This document shows positions 1 through 8,444 of a stretch of 64,000 nt of DNA, piece by piece (position 1 is the stretch's first letter; each line of letters starts with the position of its first letter). The DNA is from Foetidibacter luteolus (GTDB lineage Bacteria; Bacteroidota; Bacteroidia; Chitinophagales; Chitinophagaceae). The notes under the pieces were generated by a model that was not told where the DNA came from, searched no databases, and saw only the letters and a list, made by a program, of their open reading frames with translations. The stretch is taken from assembly GCF_009650435.1 (NCBI RefSeq), contig NZ_VVIP01000072.1:1-64000 (forward strand), in the 5' to 3' direction. Both the position numbers and the translations under genes were made by a program.

Positions 1-71
1 AACAAATTATCAGCTTTTTTACAAATTCAACAGACCGGTAACCAGCTACCTGTAACCGGCAACCTTCTCTC

Positions 72-178
72 GGGTGAGGGATTGAAGCGGATACCCCGGT
101 GAGGCCATCGAAGCAGGGCCTTGTGCCGGAGTATGAGCGGAAAGCCCGGCCCCTTGCGATAGCTTGGGGACACCCCCT
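72..178 (+). repeat. Dispersed repeat A, copy 1
   Basis: About 107 bp that starts GGGTGAGGGATTGAAGCGG and ends TTGGGGACACCCCCT. The two ends are complementary (GGGTG against CACCC), so the unit could fold end to end. Well-preserved copies recur near 16.2, 31.5 (inverted), 38.9 and 50.0 kb. It lies just upstream of the FkbM gene. Nothing else is seen in bases 1-233 apart from a possible promoter element close to the start codon. Confidence 0.9.
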
Positions 179-233
179 ATAAAATCTTTACTTTCTGCTA
201 CATAGTTGAATTTTTGTTTCTTTGCCGCCGTAC

Positions 234-1022
234 ATGATAAACTTTATTAAACAAACATTGTTTCGCCTGTTGGGCTTAAACGGCTACCTGGCGCTTATGC
301 AAAAAAGCTACCTGGCTGCTTACAAGGGCGGGCTGCTGAAAAATAATAAAACCTATGCGTGGCACCATTTTGTGCTGCGGCTTATAAGGCCCGGCGACAC
401 CATTATTGATATTGGCGCCAACCTGGGTTATTTTACTTCTATTTTTATTAAATGCCTTAACAGCAGTGGCAGGCTATACAGTGTAGAGCCCGTGGAGGCC
501 TACCGCAAACAACTGGCTAAAATAACGGCAGGCCACAGCAATGTTACTATACTGCCTTTTGCCTTGGGTAATGAGAACAGGGACAGCGTTACGCTGGGCA
601 TGCCCTCTGCCTTTGAAAAGCTGGGATACCTAAAGCATGGCGTTGTTACCGTTGAAACAGACGAAAGAAGCGTTGCCCACAACATTACTTTTTGCAGCCC
701 ATTGAAAAAGGCAAGCGAAGCTTTTGCCGGCCTTGAAAAAATTGATTACATAAAATGTGATATTGAGGGCTACGAAACAGTGGTATTGCAGGAAATGAGG
801 GAGTTGCTTTTACAGCATGAGCCGCTGGTGCAGTTGGAAACATGGGGTGAGCAACTTACGGTAATGCTCAACTTTTTTAAGAGTATAGGCTTTGAGGCTT
901 ACAGCCTTGAGAAAGACAAACTAATAAACTGCAGTAAGCTGCAACTGCATGAAATAAACACTTCGGATGTTTTATTTGCGCCGCCATCTAAACAAGACCG
1001 CATAGCGCCCTATTTAGCCTGA
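234..1022 (+). CDS. FkbM family SAM-dependent methyltransferase
   Basis: A 262-residue protein of the FkbM methyltransferase family, which usually O-methylates sugars or other small hydroxyl substrates; the substrate here is unknown. The SAM-binding motif I (DIGANLGYFT) is at about residues 59-68, an acidic motif II (SVEPVEAY) at 83-90, and the KCDIEGYE motif typical of FkbM at 174-181. I chose the ATG at 234 over a TTG four codons earlier. A TTTCTTTG element, one mismatch from the Bacteroidota -7 box, ends 9 bases before it, so the leader would be very short. The gene stands alone, converging on the regulator at 1026-1319 with only a few bases between them. Confidence 0.85.
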   Translation: MINFIKQTLFRLLGLNGYLALMQKSYLAAYKGGLLKNNKTYAWHHFVLRLIRPGDTIIDIGANLGYFTSIFIKCLNSSGRLYSVEPVEAYRKQLAKITAGHSNVTILPFALGNENRDSVTLGMPSAFEKLGYLKHGVVTVETDERSVAHNITFCSPLKKASEAFAGLEKIDYIKCDIEGYETVVLQEMRELLLQHEPLVQLETWGEQLTVMLNFFKSIGFEAYSLEKDKLINCSKLQLHEINTSDVLFAPPSKQDRIAPYLA

Positions 1023-1025
1023 TAG

Positions 1026-1319
1026 TTATTTGTGATTTACATTAAGGTATTGCTGCAATGCTTTTACATATTCTTCAAACGCGTTAATACCCACTTCGGT
1101 TATTTTACAGGTGGTGTTGGGGTAGTTGTCTTTAAACTCTTTAACCACTTCTACATAGCCGGCTTCTTTAAGCTTTTGTATCTGTACGCTAAGGTTGCCG
1201 GCAGTGGCGTTTGTTTTTTCTTTGATAAAAGTAAACTCCGCCTCCTTAACGCTGATGAGCAGGCTCATTACGGCCAGCCTTAGCTGAGAATGCAATATGG
1301 GATCCAGTTCTTTAAACAT
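1026..1319 (-). CDS. Winged-helix transcriptional regulator (HTH_34-like)
   Basis: A 97-residue protein with an MarR/ArsR-like winged helix: LRLAVMSLLISVKEAEFTFI, a recognition region around TNATAGNLSVQIQKLKEAGY, and a wing with YPNTTCKITEVG. It resembles the Bacteroidota family in which one short winged-helix domain forms the whole protein (Pfam HTH_34, by recall). Its ATG overlaps the end of the upstream membrane-protein gene by 8 bases, which suggests translational coupling. It is the last gene of a three-gene leftward operon with two membrane proteins, so it probably controls that operon or reports its state. The ligand is unknown. Confidence 0.8.
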   Translation of the reverse strand: MFKELDPILHSQLRLAVMSLLISVKEAEFTFIKEKTNATAGNLSVQIQKLKEAGYVEVVKEFKDNYPNTTCKITEVGINAFEEYVKALQQYLNVNHK

Positions 1320-2004
1320 TACGCTCTTTTTGCTTAAGCTTCAGGTACTTTGTTCTTAAGATAATGCCCGGTATAAACCAACAAACCAATGCTGTTATGC
1401 CGGCCAGCACCATATCGTATTTAAAGGAAGTGTAAAAAGATGCGATAAAAAGCCCATAAGCTATTACCGCCCCGATTATCATAGCCGTAAACCGTTTTAT
1501 AATTCCCGTTATAAGAGTGGGAAACGCGTAAATAAGAATGTAAATAGACGTTACACTTAAAGTGAAGGGGCGTATCTGTTCATCAGGTTTTGTACCGCTG
1601 GTATAATGTTTTATAAGCACCCAACCTTCATTTTTAAGAATAGCGTCAGTAGCAGAAGGTATCATGTTCTGATAGGCAACCAGGCCGAATATGGTAATGG
1701 CGTATGTTATCCACACAGCGTTCATGGCGGTATGGTCGTAAGAAATAACTTTCCTGATTTTTGCTTCGCGGACAGAAATGATTACCTGTGGTATTATGGC
1801 TGCCAATACCAACCACCATATATCAAACCCAATACTAAACTGGTACTGCACCTGCAGGTAGGTAACAAAAGCCGCTATTGACACTGCACTGCCCCATAAC
1901 AGCAGGCTGATGCCACTATCGTAAAAGCTGTTCTTTGCCTTGTTAATCATGCTGGTGATTAACTGCAGGCTTTCCTCGCTGGAAAGTTGTTTCTCGTCAG
2001 ACAT
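1312..2004 (-). CDS. Integral membrane protein, paralogue of its upstream neighbour
   Basis: A 230-residue protein of unknown function. After a short cytoplasmic start (ESLQLITSMINKAKNSF, residues 11-27) come about six hydrophobic segments, near residues 30-52, 58-78, 95-115, 148-170, 174-193 and 198-218, and a basic tail. The same SLQLI.SMIN.AKN.F start and a C-terminal PG..LR.KY motif occur in the 201-residue protein encoded just upstream, so the two arose by duplication. The gap to that gene is 45 bases, and the winged-helix gene overlaps this one's end. The pairing suggests a membrane complex under its own regulator; the function cannot be named. Confidence 0.8.
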   Translation of the reverse strand: MSDEKQLSSEESLQLITSMINKAKNSFYDSGISLLLWGSAVSIAAFVTYLQVQYQFSIGFDIWWLVLAAIIPQVIISVREAKIRKVISYDHTAMNAVWITYAITIFGLVAYQNMIPSATDAILKNEGWVLIKHYTSGTKPDEQIRPFTLSVTSIYILIYAFPTLITGIIKRFTAMIIGAVIAYGLFIASFYTSFKYDMVLAGITALVCWFIPGIILRTKYLKLKQKERNV

Positions 2005-2049
2005 ATTTCTCTCTTTATAGTTGGTTACGGCGCCGCTTAGCGTTTTTAT

Positions 2050-2655
2050 TTACTGGCTGCTTTCCTGCAGTTTATATTTTTCCCTTAATAAATAGCCCGG
2101 CCTTATCCAGGCAATTATCATAGCAGCGGCTGCCAGCAGGCTCTGGTATTCAAAAGCTACCAGCGGCGATATAGCTGCCAACACCCAGCAACCAATGCCG
2201 CCAATTTTTAAGGCATTAAACCGCAGTATTACCCCAGATAAAAAAACAGGCATACCATACAAGGTTAGCATTATGGGGTGAATGTACGTATAGTAAGGCC
2301 CAGGGCCGCTTAGCGCCCCTATTACATAACTTAACAGCAATGCCATAACTAAAAACACCATCCATACATAACTAATAATTTCATCCGCATAATTTTTCAC
2401 CTTTCTTTTCTTCTTTTGCCGGCGGGCATAAAAAACGGAATAAAAACCGGCAAACCATGTTAACATCCACACAATATAGAAGTAGCGGTACTGAAAAAAA
2501 TGAATGAGCACAAACTGAACAATACAGCAAAGCAAAACCATCCAGCCCCAGAATAAATACAAATGACCGTCTTCGCTAAAACGGTTCTTGGCCCTGTTAA
2601 TCATACTTTCAATTAACTGCAGGCTTTCGCTGGGGTTTAAATTATCTTCCGCCAT
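2050..2655 (-). CDS. Integral membrane protein, first gene of the regulator operon
   Basis: A 201-residue protein of unknown function with about six membrane segments (near 31-54, 58-77, 93-116, 127-146, 151-170, 172-190) and a basic stretch (RRQKKKRKVK) after the second. The N-terminal ESLQLIESMINRAKNRF motif matches the downstream 230-residue paralogue. It starts the leftward operon that ends in the winged-helix gene. A CAAATTTG-like element lies only a few bases upstream of the ATG, too close to be a clear promoter. There is no catalytic motif I recognise. Confidence 0.8.
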   Translation of the reverse strand: MAEDNLNPSESLQLIESMINRAKNRFSEDGHLYLFWGWMVLLCCIVQFVLIHFFQYRYFYIVWMLTWFAGFYSVFYARRQKKKRKVKNYADEIISYVWMVFLVMALLLSYVIGALSGPGPYYTYIHPIMLTLYGMPVFLSGVILRFNALKIGGIGCWVLAAISPLVAFEYQSLLAAAAMIIAWIRPGYLLREKYKLQESSQ

Positions 2656-2737
2656 CTCGCAAATTTGATGTAGAAATTGGTTGGTTAAAGTATTCTTCCT
2701 TACTCTTTATCCCCCGATGGGGGATAAATGAGTGCAG

Positions 2738-2806
2738 ATTTTATTGGCCGGGCGGAGGTACAGGCATTGAACCTCCGTTGCGTCGCACTCTTGTACGTTC
2801 TGTATC
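2738..2806 (+). repeat. Dispersed repeat B, copy 1
   Basis: Contains the core TTGCGTCGCACTCTTGTACG at 2778-2797, preceded by a GGCCGGGCGGAGGTACAGG segment that corresponds to the GCCCGGCAGCAGGAAC arm of other copies. It sits in the gap between two leftward genes. Confidence 0.9.
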
Positions 2807-2837
2807 ATTACTCAGCAACATTACATCATCCTGAGCC

Positions 2838-3521
2838 TTACTCTTTGCGTATCACAGCGCTGGCCGTTTTAGGCCTTGCATACTTGCGTATAAAGCGGGC
2901 AATTAATACCGAGCCCAGTACGGTAGGCAGCAGCCACAAAATCCATTGCATGGGTATTTGAATATTCACTACCAGGAATGCTGTGTAAGAGGCTATCAAC
3001 GCCCCCATCATGCGGATGATATGATTGTACAGCCAAAACTGCTTAATTGTTTTTTTGCCGGAGATAATGGCATAATCGGCCCGGGCATAAGCAAGGCATA
3101 TTAAACCAAACACAGCCGGTACTAATGAAAACATATCACCCTTGGCAACCCTTGTAGCAGCCAATACTAACAGGAATAACCCAAAGCCGGTTCCAAAGAA
3201 AAACAAGGAATAATCCACCCGTGTATAAGGATTATGGTTGTGCATATTGTGCCGCTTTAACAATACCATTCTGTAGCCTGTGCCAATCATATAAATGGTA
3301 AACCCGCCAATGGCAAACAGGAAAATGTTCTCATGGCCGGGCATGCGGCTTATTACCAGGGCGCTTATTGAAGCCAGCAGCATGGCCCAGAAAAACAATT
3401 TGCCATTAAGCAAATGTGCTTTACGGCCTTTTACAACAGCGGTAGCAATAGTACCACATACCAGTCCGATTGCTCCGCCGGCAACATGTAACGCAAGTAG
3501 TATTTTATAAAGTGTATGCAT
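2838..3521 (-). CDS. DUF2306-like multipass membrane protein
   Basis: A 227-residue, strongly hydrophobic protein with about six to seven membrane segments. The first segments carry LHVAGGAIGLVCGTIATAVV and KAHLLNGKLFFWAMLLAS, a pattern like the DUF2306 family of predicted membrane proteins, some with histidines in place for cofactor or metal binding. Histidines are seen at residues 13 and 36 and near residues 91-95 (HNMHNHN). The function is unknown. The C-terminus is basic. The gene stands between repeat B (downstream) and a low-complexity stretch (upstream), so it is probably transcribed alone. Confidence 0.7.
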   Translation of the reverse strand: MHTLYKILLALHVAGGAIGLVCGTIATAVVKGRKAHLLNGKLFFWAMLLASISALVISRMPGHENIFLFAIGGFTIYMIGTGYRMVLLKRHNMHNHNPYTRVDYSLFFFGTGFGLFLLVLAATRVAKGDMFSLVPAVFGLICLAYARADYAIISGKKTIKQFWLYNHIIRMMGALIASYTAFLVVNIQIPMQWILWLLPTVLGSVLIARFIRKYARPKTASAVIRKE

Positions 3522-3668
3522 GAGAAGAAGCTGTGAGACTTGAGCGATGAGCTATGAGTTGTGAGCCTTGAGCTGTGAGCGAAAGCAGGAGTAGTGAGCA
3601 GAGGGTTTCCCCCTATTCACCACTCACCATTCACCATTCACCACTCACCACTCTCCACTCACCATTTA
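3522..3668. repeat. Low-complexity GTGAGC / TCACCATTCACC intergenic array
   Basis: The left half is made of near-repeats of TGAGC, TATGAG and TTGTGAG. The right half (about 3615-3666) is a run of CACCATTCACCACTCACC units. The halves are roughly complementary in composition, so the region could fold back. Related runs lie at 4860-4896, 50145-50173 and 62027-62060. No coding potential is seen. Confidence 0.7.
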
Positions 3669-4295
3669 CTACTGGCACTTAGCCAACATATCTTCTGCCT
3701 GTTTCTGGCCCCAGTTAGGATATAGTGGTTTGGGCTGGGCAGCTTTAAACAGAGCAACCGCTTTTTCAAAAATGGGTTTTGCTTTGTCTTTACCTCCGCC
3801 AAATTGCTCAGGTGTATTAAAAATACTCATGCCCTGCAGGTAATATAACCTTGGATTGTTGGGATCTATCTGCATACCTTTTTGCAAAGCAGAGCCTGCC
3901 TCCATGCCATAAGTTTGCCAGCGGTTCTGCGGGTCCACCATCATTTGTTGTGTGGCTGCCATATTACGTATGGTAAGTATTTCGGCATTCTTTTCAATGG
4001 CTTCTGCTTTATCGCATAAGGCTTTTACTTTCTCGGCATTTTTATCCTTATCCAGAGACTGGTCAGACCATGCGGCCGTAGTAAGGGCCAGCCCCGCATA
4101 ATAATAAGGCAGCCACTGTGTTTTTTCTGCGTCGCCAATCCTTTCAAAATTGTTGGCAAGATTGGTGTAATCCTGCGTTGTTTTTACTGAATCAAACTGG
4201 GCCAGGTTTTTCTTCATAGCACCGGTAAATTTATCATCCTGCGCATGTACCATTACAGCCGCTGTTAAAGCAATTACGGTTAAGATTTTTTTCAT
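3669..4295 (-). CDS. Exported TPR-like protein
   Basis: A 208-residue protein with a clear signal peptide (MKKILTVIALTAAVMVHAQ) and a helical body with tetratricopeptide-like character: FERIGDAEKTQWLPYYYAG, a long lysine- and alanine-rich helix, then LQKGMQIDPNNPRLYYLQGM near residues 145-165. The frame stays open 44 codons upstream, but the signal peptide fixes the start at 4295. It follows the 2TM gene by 11 bases and is probably cotranscribed with it. Such proteins are usually periplasmic; the partner is unknown. Confidence 0.8.
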   Translation of the reverse strand: MKKILTVIALTAAVMVHAQDDKFTGAMKKNLAQFDSVKTTQDYTNLANNFERIGDAEKTQWLPYYYAGLALTTAAWSDQSLDKDKNAEKVKALCDKAEAIEKNAEILTIRNMAATQQMMVDPQNRWQTYGMEAGSALQKGMQIDPNNPRLYYLQGMSIFNTPEQFGGGKDKAKPIFEKAVALFKAAQPKPLYPNWGQKQAEDMLAKCQ

Positions 4296-4306
4296 GATAG
4301 TATTGT

Positions 4307-4582
4307 TTATTGATTTTGCTGATTTTTTAATTTTTGGTATTCTTCTTCCGCAGTGAATAACTTGTTGCCGTTGTATGCATCGAAGTATTGAATGGCCAGG
4401 CCCAAACCCCAGCCGAGCATTGGCCATACAGGCCAGAAGTAAGAGCCTATACCGCTGGTGAAAAACCAGATAGCTACAAGAAAACTATTTACAAAAAAGT
4501 ACGATGCAGCATGCTTTTTAAAGTCTGCCCTTTTCCTGGCAAGGTGCCAGAGCTGCTCGTCCCGTGATTGATTTGTGTTCAT
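4307..4582 (-). CDS. 2TM domain-containing protein
   Basis: A 91-residue protein that fits the small 2TM family of Bacteroidota. A charged N-terminus (RDEQLWHLARKRADFKKH) is followed by two membrane helices (SYFFVNSFLVAIWFFTSG and FWPVWPMLGWGLGLAIQYFD) and a charged tail (AEEEYQKLKNQ). In this family the domain often sits next to histidine kinases, but no kinase is present here. It leads a two-gene unit with the exported TPR-like protein. Confidence 0.85.
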   Translation of the reverse strand: MNTNQSRDEQLWHLARKRADFKKHAASYFFVNSFLVAIWFFTSGIGSYFWPVWPMLGWGLGLAIQYFDAYNGNKLFTAEEEYQKLKNQQNQ

Positions 4583-4712
4583 ATTTTACAGTTTGTGGTT
4601 TATTGTTTAATGCTCTAAAAGTTTAATGTTCAATGTTACTAACCCGGTGCCGGTAAGCCCTGGTCTGTCTTCACGCACCTGTTTCTACCCGGGTCTGAAA
4701 AGATGCCATAAA

Positions 4713-4780
4713 AAACCGGACGTACAAGAGTGCGACGCAACGTAAGTCTCATCGTAGTTCCTGCTGCCGGGCTCATAAAA
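4713..4780 (-). repeat. Dispersed repeat B, copy 2 (inverted)
   Basis: Reverse-complement core at 4721-4740, followed by the GTTCCTGCTGCCGGGC arm and a CATAAAA end. The gap 4583-4896 holds no gene: it contains this repeat and then tandem GTCATAAAGTCAATGAGTC units (4793-4850) and a TCACCACTCACC run (4860-4896). Confidence 0.9.
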
Positions 4781-4782
4781 AA

Positions 4783-4896
4783 GTCATAAAGTCAATGAGT
4801 CAAAAAAGTCAATGAGCCAAAGACAAGTCATAAAGTCAATGAGTCAAAGACAAGTGGTACTCACTATTCACCACTCACCGCTCACCACTCCACTCA
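4783..4896. repeat. Low-complexity tandem intergenic sequence
   Basis: Units of AGTCATAAAGTCAATGAGTC and close variants repeat three times, and then a TTCACCACTCACCGCTCACC run leads up to the stop codon of the TonB receptor. No gene is seen. Confidence 0.7.
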
Positions 4897-7143
4897 CTAC
4901 AGATTATTATTAATCGCATCCTGCGTTCTGTCTACCCCCCAGCTAAAGAAGGCCCCGATGAAGAAGAACCTTTTAGCCGGTGGCACAATGGGCTGCTTGT
5001 TGGCGCCATTGTAAGAATAATTGTATCCATACACCGGGTTATAACCCAGCACATTGGTTACGCTGGCTACCAGCACCCAGAATGTTTTGGCATTGGTTTT
5101 ACCCACACTTGGCACATAATTCATACTGAAACCCAGGTTATGAAAATCTTTTGTTGTACCCTGGTCGCCAATAGTGTATTTATTGCCTGTGCCGTTATAC
5201 TGGAAGAAATAATACGGCCGGCCTGTTGCGTATGTATACGTAAAATTGAAACCTGTTTTTATATCCATGATAAAGCGTTTCATTACCAGTGATGCTGTAT
5301 GGTTGGCCGCAAAATTTGGCTGCAACTGGCCCGGGAAATTCAGGTAATCACGCTTTGTATCCAGGTATGAATAACTAATCCAGTAATCAAAGTTTTTGAT
5401 ACTTTTCTTATCTCTCCAAAACAGTTCAAAACCCTGGGCATGGCCACTGCCGCTGTTGTTGTAATCAAAATAATAGTAATTGCGTGGGATGGTTTTAATC
5501 AGGTCTTCATATTTTTTGTAGTAAGCCTCTATGCGAAAGATGCGGTCGTTGGTCATCTTCTGGTAGTTGATGATGTAGTGCGTTGCTTTGGTATAACCCA
5601 GGTTGGTGGAATAATACAATTGTGAATTCTCAGGCTTTTGATAAAACATACCGTAGGCCGCGGATACCTGCGCACCCTGGCCAACCTTATAAGCCAGCGA
5701 AACACGGGGCGCTATATTGGTTTTGTTGATAATGGAAGAGCGCTCAAAACGGCCACCGATTTTTGCAGCAAGATCGTTGGTAAGGTAAATATCTGTTTCA
5801 GCAAACAGCGCCTGGTAGTTGTCTGATATTTTGCGCATGGTATCGTTGAATTTGCTGCGGTCAACATTGTACCAATACTCCCCTCCAAAACGAACTGTGC
5901 TGATGCCAAACATTTTTTTATCAAATACCGCTTTTACCTGGGATAATTCCTGCCGGGCATCAATCACAAAGTTTTTGTAAGCAAGCCAGGGCTGGTCAGG
6001 AAATTTTTGAGGATTGTTATTTTGGTCCTGCAATTCCTGCGTAAGGTCGTCACTATTGGTGCTGTAGCTAAGGCCCAGGTTCATTTTCCAGCCACGGCCC
6101 AGGTTTTCACGCCAGCTAAGGTTGTTATACCAGTTAAGGTTATCTATGCCAAAAGCATTTTTAATAGCCATGCTGTCAATATCAGGCCGGCGTAAGCCCA
6201 GTTTGCTTTTGCTGAAAGTGGTATAGTATTTTATCATACCACCGCTTTTTGTTTTGATGCGGAAGTTGGCATCGCCATTGTGAAATTCGGGCATCTTAAA
6301 GTAATCAGGGGTTTGACTTACAATATTGAAGTAAGCCACCAGGTTTACATAGCTGTAGTTTACACCCCAGGAAGATTTTTTGTTTTTGTCCAACTGTTGA
6401 AACCCTGCGCCAACCAGTATGGGAGAAATGGAAGCATTGGCTGCAGATTGCTCTGGCAAGTCAATAGATTCCAGTATTAATGCGGAAGATAAAGCCTGGC
6501 CGTATAAAGCCGAATAACCGCCGGTACTGAATACCGTGCCCTTAAACAGGAATGGAGAAAAACGGCCACGGGTAGATATGTCTGGTATACTGGTAAAAAA
6601 TGGGTTATTAACTACGGTACCATCAATATATTGTTTGGTTTCGTAACCGGCGCCACCGCGAACAAACAAGCCGTCCTGGTCGCCCACTTGCTGAGCGCCC
6701 GGTAAAGTTTTAACGGCTGCAGTAATATCTGCGTTACCGCCGCCTACTGTGGCAATATCCAGCGAGGTTAATACGGTAGCGGCCCTTTTGTTATCACCTG
6801 CGGCGAAAGACCCAGCGGTAACAGTAACGGCTTTCAGTTCGTCCAGTTTTTCTTTTAATGAGGCATTGATGACGATGGCGGTACCATTAAGTGTAATTTT
6901 CTGCTCAAAACTGTTGTAACCAATATTAGTAACAGTAAGTAAATGCTCCCCGGTTTCGCTGCTGGTAAACTTAAAATTGCCAGCGGAATCGGCAGAAGCG
7001 CCATCGTAGGAGTCTTTAATGGTAATGCTTGCCCCGGCAAGCGGCTTGCCCTTATTGTCTTTTACTTTACCCGAAATAGTGGTTTGAGAAAATATTGTTG
7101 TAGGTATAATTAGGGAAAAAATTACAGCAGTTAAGTACCTCAT
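4897..7143 (-). CDS. TonB-dependent outer-membrane receptor
   Basis: A 748-residue receptor for energy-coupled uptake across the outer membrane. The order is a signal peptide (MRYLTAVIFSLIIPTTIFSQ), a carboxypeptidase-regulatory-like domain (about 20-105, SGKVKDNKGKPLAGASITIK), a plug domain (about 115-235, including LPGAQQVGDQDGLFVRGG) and a beta-barrel with many aromatic strands. It has no SusD partner beside it, so the substrate is more likely a chelate or small molecule than a polysaccharide (inference). I chose the ATG at 7143 over one seven codons earlier because of the signal peptide. A good promoter lies 18 bases upstream. Confidence 0.9.
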   Translation of the reverse strand: MRYLTAVIFSLIIPTTIFSQTTISGKVKDNKGKPLAGASITIKDSYDGASADSAGNFKFTSSETGEHLLTVTNIGYNSFEQKITLNGTAIVINASLKEKLDELKAVTVTAGSFAAGDNKRAATVLTSLDIATVGGGNADITAAVKTLPGAQQVGDQDGLFVRGGAGYETKQYIDGTVVNNPFFTSIPDISTRGRFSPFLFKGTVFSTGGYSALYGQALSSALILESIDLPEQSAANASISPILVGAGFQQLDKNKKSSWGVNYSYVNLVAYFNIVSQTPDYFKMPEFHNGDANFRIKTKSGGMIKYYTTFSKSKLGLRRPDIDSMAIKNAFGIDNLNWYNNLSWRENLGRGWKMNLGLSYSTNSDDLTQELQDQNNNPQKFPDQPWLAYKNFVIDARQELSQVKAVFDKKMFGISTVRFGGEYWYNVDRSKFNDTMRKISDNYQALFAETDIYLTNDLAAKIGGRFERSSIINKTNIAPRVSLAYKVGQGAQVSAAYGMFYQKPENSQLYYSTNLGYTKATHYIINYQKMTNDRIFRIEAYYKKYEDLIKTIPRNYYYFDYNNSGSGHAQGFELFWRDKKSIKNFDYWISYSYLDTKRDYLNFPGQLQPNFAANHTASLVMKRFIMDIKTGFNFTYTYATGRPYYFFQYNGTGNKYTIGDQGTTKDFHNLGFSMNYVPSVGKTNAKTFWVLVASVTNVLGYNPVYGYNYSYNGANKQPIVPPAKRFFFIGAFFSWGVDRTQDAINNNL

Positions 7144-7161
7144 AACATCAGTTTGATAGAA

Positions 7162-7193
7162 CAAACTTATTTTAGTTTATTTTATAAACCAAA
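7162..7193 (-). promoter_or_regulatory. Bacteroidota-type promoter for the TonB receptor
   Basis: On the minus strand, TTTG (7190-7193) is followed by 20 bases and then TAAGTTTG (7162-7169). This fits the Bacteroidota sigma-factor pattern TTTG-N19-21-TAnnTTTG. The -7 box ends 18 bases before the receptor ATG. Confidence 0.75.
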
Positions 7194-7271
7194 CTATAAA
7201 GCAAATTTGTTTTTAAAATTTGATGAGCGGCAGAAAGCGGCGGTGAGCTAAGCTGTTACAGTAGGTGAACA

Positions 7272-7302
7272 TGGAAAAAGCCACCTTGATGGTGGCTTTG
7301 AA
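7272..7302 (-). terminator. Rho-independent terminator after the lipoprotein array
   Basis: The 9-bp stem AAAGCCACC / GGTGGCTTT has a 5-base loop and a T-run on the minus strand. It would end leftward transcripts from the lipoprotein genes at 7417-10273. Confidence 0.8.
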
Positions 7303-7315
7303 AGATTGTAATGGG

Positions 7316-7385
7316 CCGGGGCAGTATTGCTACTATGAGGCTTTGGTTGTGTCACTCACTTGTACTCTTTGTCCGCTATGGAGCA
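7316..7385 (+). repeat. Dispersed repeat B, copy 3 (GTGTCAC subtype)
   Basis: The core is TTGTGTCACTCACTTGTACT at 7347-7366, where the main subtype has TTGCGTCGCACTC. It lies between the terminator and the broken lipoprotein gene. Confidence 0.8.
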
Positions 7386-7416
7386 TTGTGTAGCGGGTTG
7401 ATTTACCTGGCAAGCT

Positions 7417-8309
7417 TTACTTTGAAGCGCTATCGTTGCAATTACACATGTATTCAATACTGCCTGTGGCAGAACCATAAGAGAATATAAATTGCTCAAA
7501 ATTCACCGGGCTTATTGTTTGGGGTAATCCATAACAATTAAAATTGCTATCTCCTTGCACATCATATTCAGGAGCAGCGGCTACTCCATTTTGACTATAA
7601 TTTTTATTAATAAACATCCAAATCTTATTGGTTCGCAAAATGTTTACCCTGTTGTTGTAAGGATGCGGAATAAGCTGTTCGCCATATACATCATTCGCAA
7701 TGCTTGTTAAATTACCCTGACCATCATAACTATATGTGTAATGAGTTACAGGAGGAATTGGAGGTGGCGGTGGAATATATTCGTCGGTACTTGGATCAAA
7801 GTCGAAATCCTTCACAGTTCTTTTTTTATTCTGCCCAAAGCATCAAATTCAATTTCGGAGATAGGTGAAACGTAACCACCATTATAAGCTTCTCCATTTG
7901 GCCCAAACCATGCGGATTGGAAAAAACTATCAATCACATTTCCATTGCTTAAGTAAACATACTTGTGAAAATTTTCACAAGCACCCTGATCTGGCATAAA
8001 AGAAAAATCTTTGTTCCACACCTGTGCAAAGGCTATTAAACGGTTATACTTATCATACTTAAAAAAATATGCAGGTATTCCGTAATCTATATCAACTATG
8101 GGCAAGATACTTATAGGGTTTCCCAATGCGTTATAGGTAAACACCATTTCTTTCCAGTCACTGGCGGGGTCTGCAATCTTTTTAATATTACAAAACTTCA
8201 GTTCCGTTTTAGGATGGTCTTTAATATAGTCCCATGTTTTTCTGCAACTAAATAATGAAAAGATCATTAAAGCTGCTATGGCAGCACGGATGTAGGTTTC
8301 TGTTTTCAT
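7417..8309 (-). pseudogene. Lipoprotein paralogue 1, broken by a frameshift in an A7 tract
   Basis: Two pieces read as one protein of the same family as the next two genes. The first piece runs from 8309 to a stop at 7812 and starts with a lipoprotein signal (LMIFSLFSC lipobox, Cys at about residue 21). The second is open from about 7815 to 7417. They join if one base is added to the T7 tract (A7 on the coding strand) at 7821-7827. The joined text RIKK-RTVKDFDFDP...YSYDGQGNL then lines up with RIRKTNSVRVTFHHD...YPYNQQGNL of paralogue 2. This could be a real pseudogene, a sequencing error, or a slippage site that yields some full-length product. The C-terminal EYMCNCND motif is intact. Confidence 0.75.
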
Positions 8310-8444
8310 AATGTGTGTTTTTATTGGTAAGGAGAATTGTTTCAACAGAATGACAGATTAACTGTAGGCTATTGCGGTCAGGAATTTCGTGAACATCCAG
8401 CTATTTGTACAGAGATAAATGGCTGGATAAATTAAGAATGACAA

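Noticed and set aside
3600..3668. CRISPR array in the CACCATTCACC runs
   Set aside because: Units are 6-12 bases with no unique spacers of regular size and there are no cas genes.
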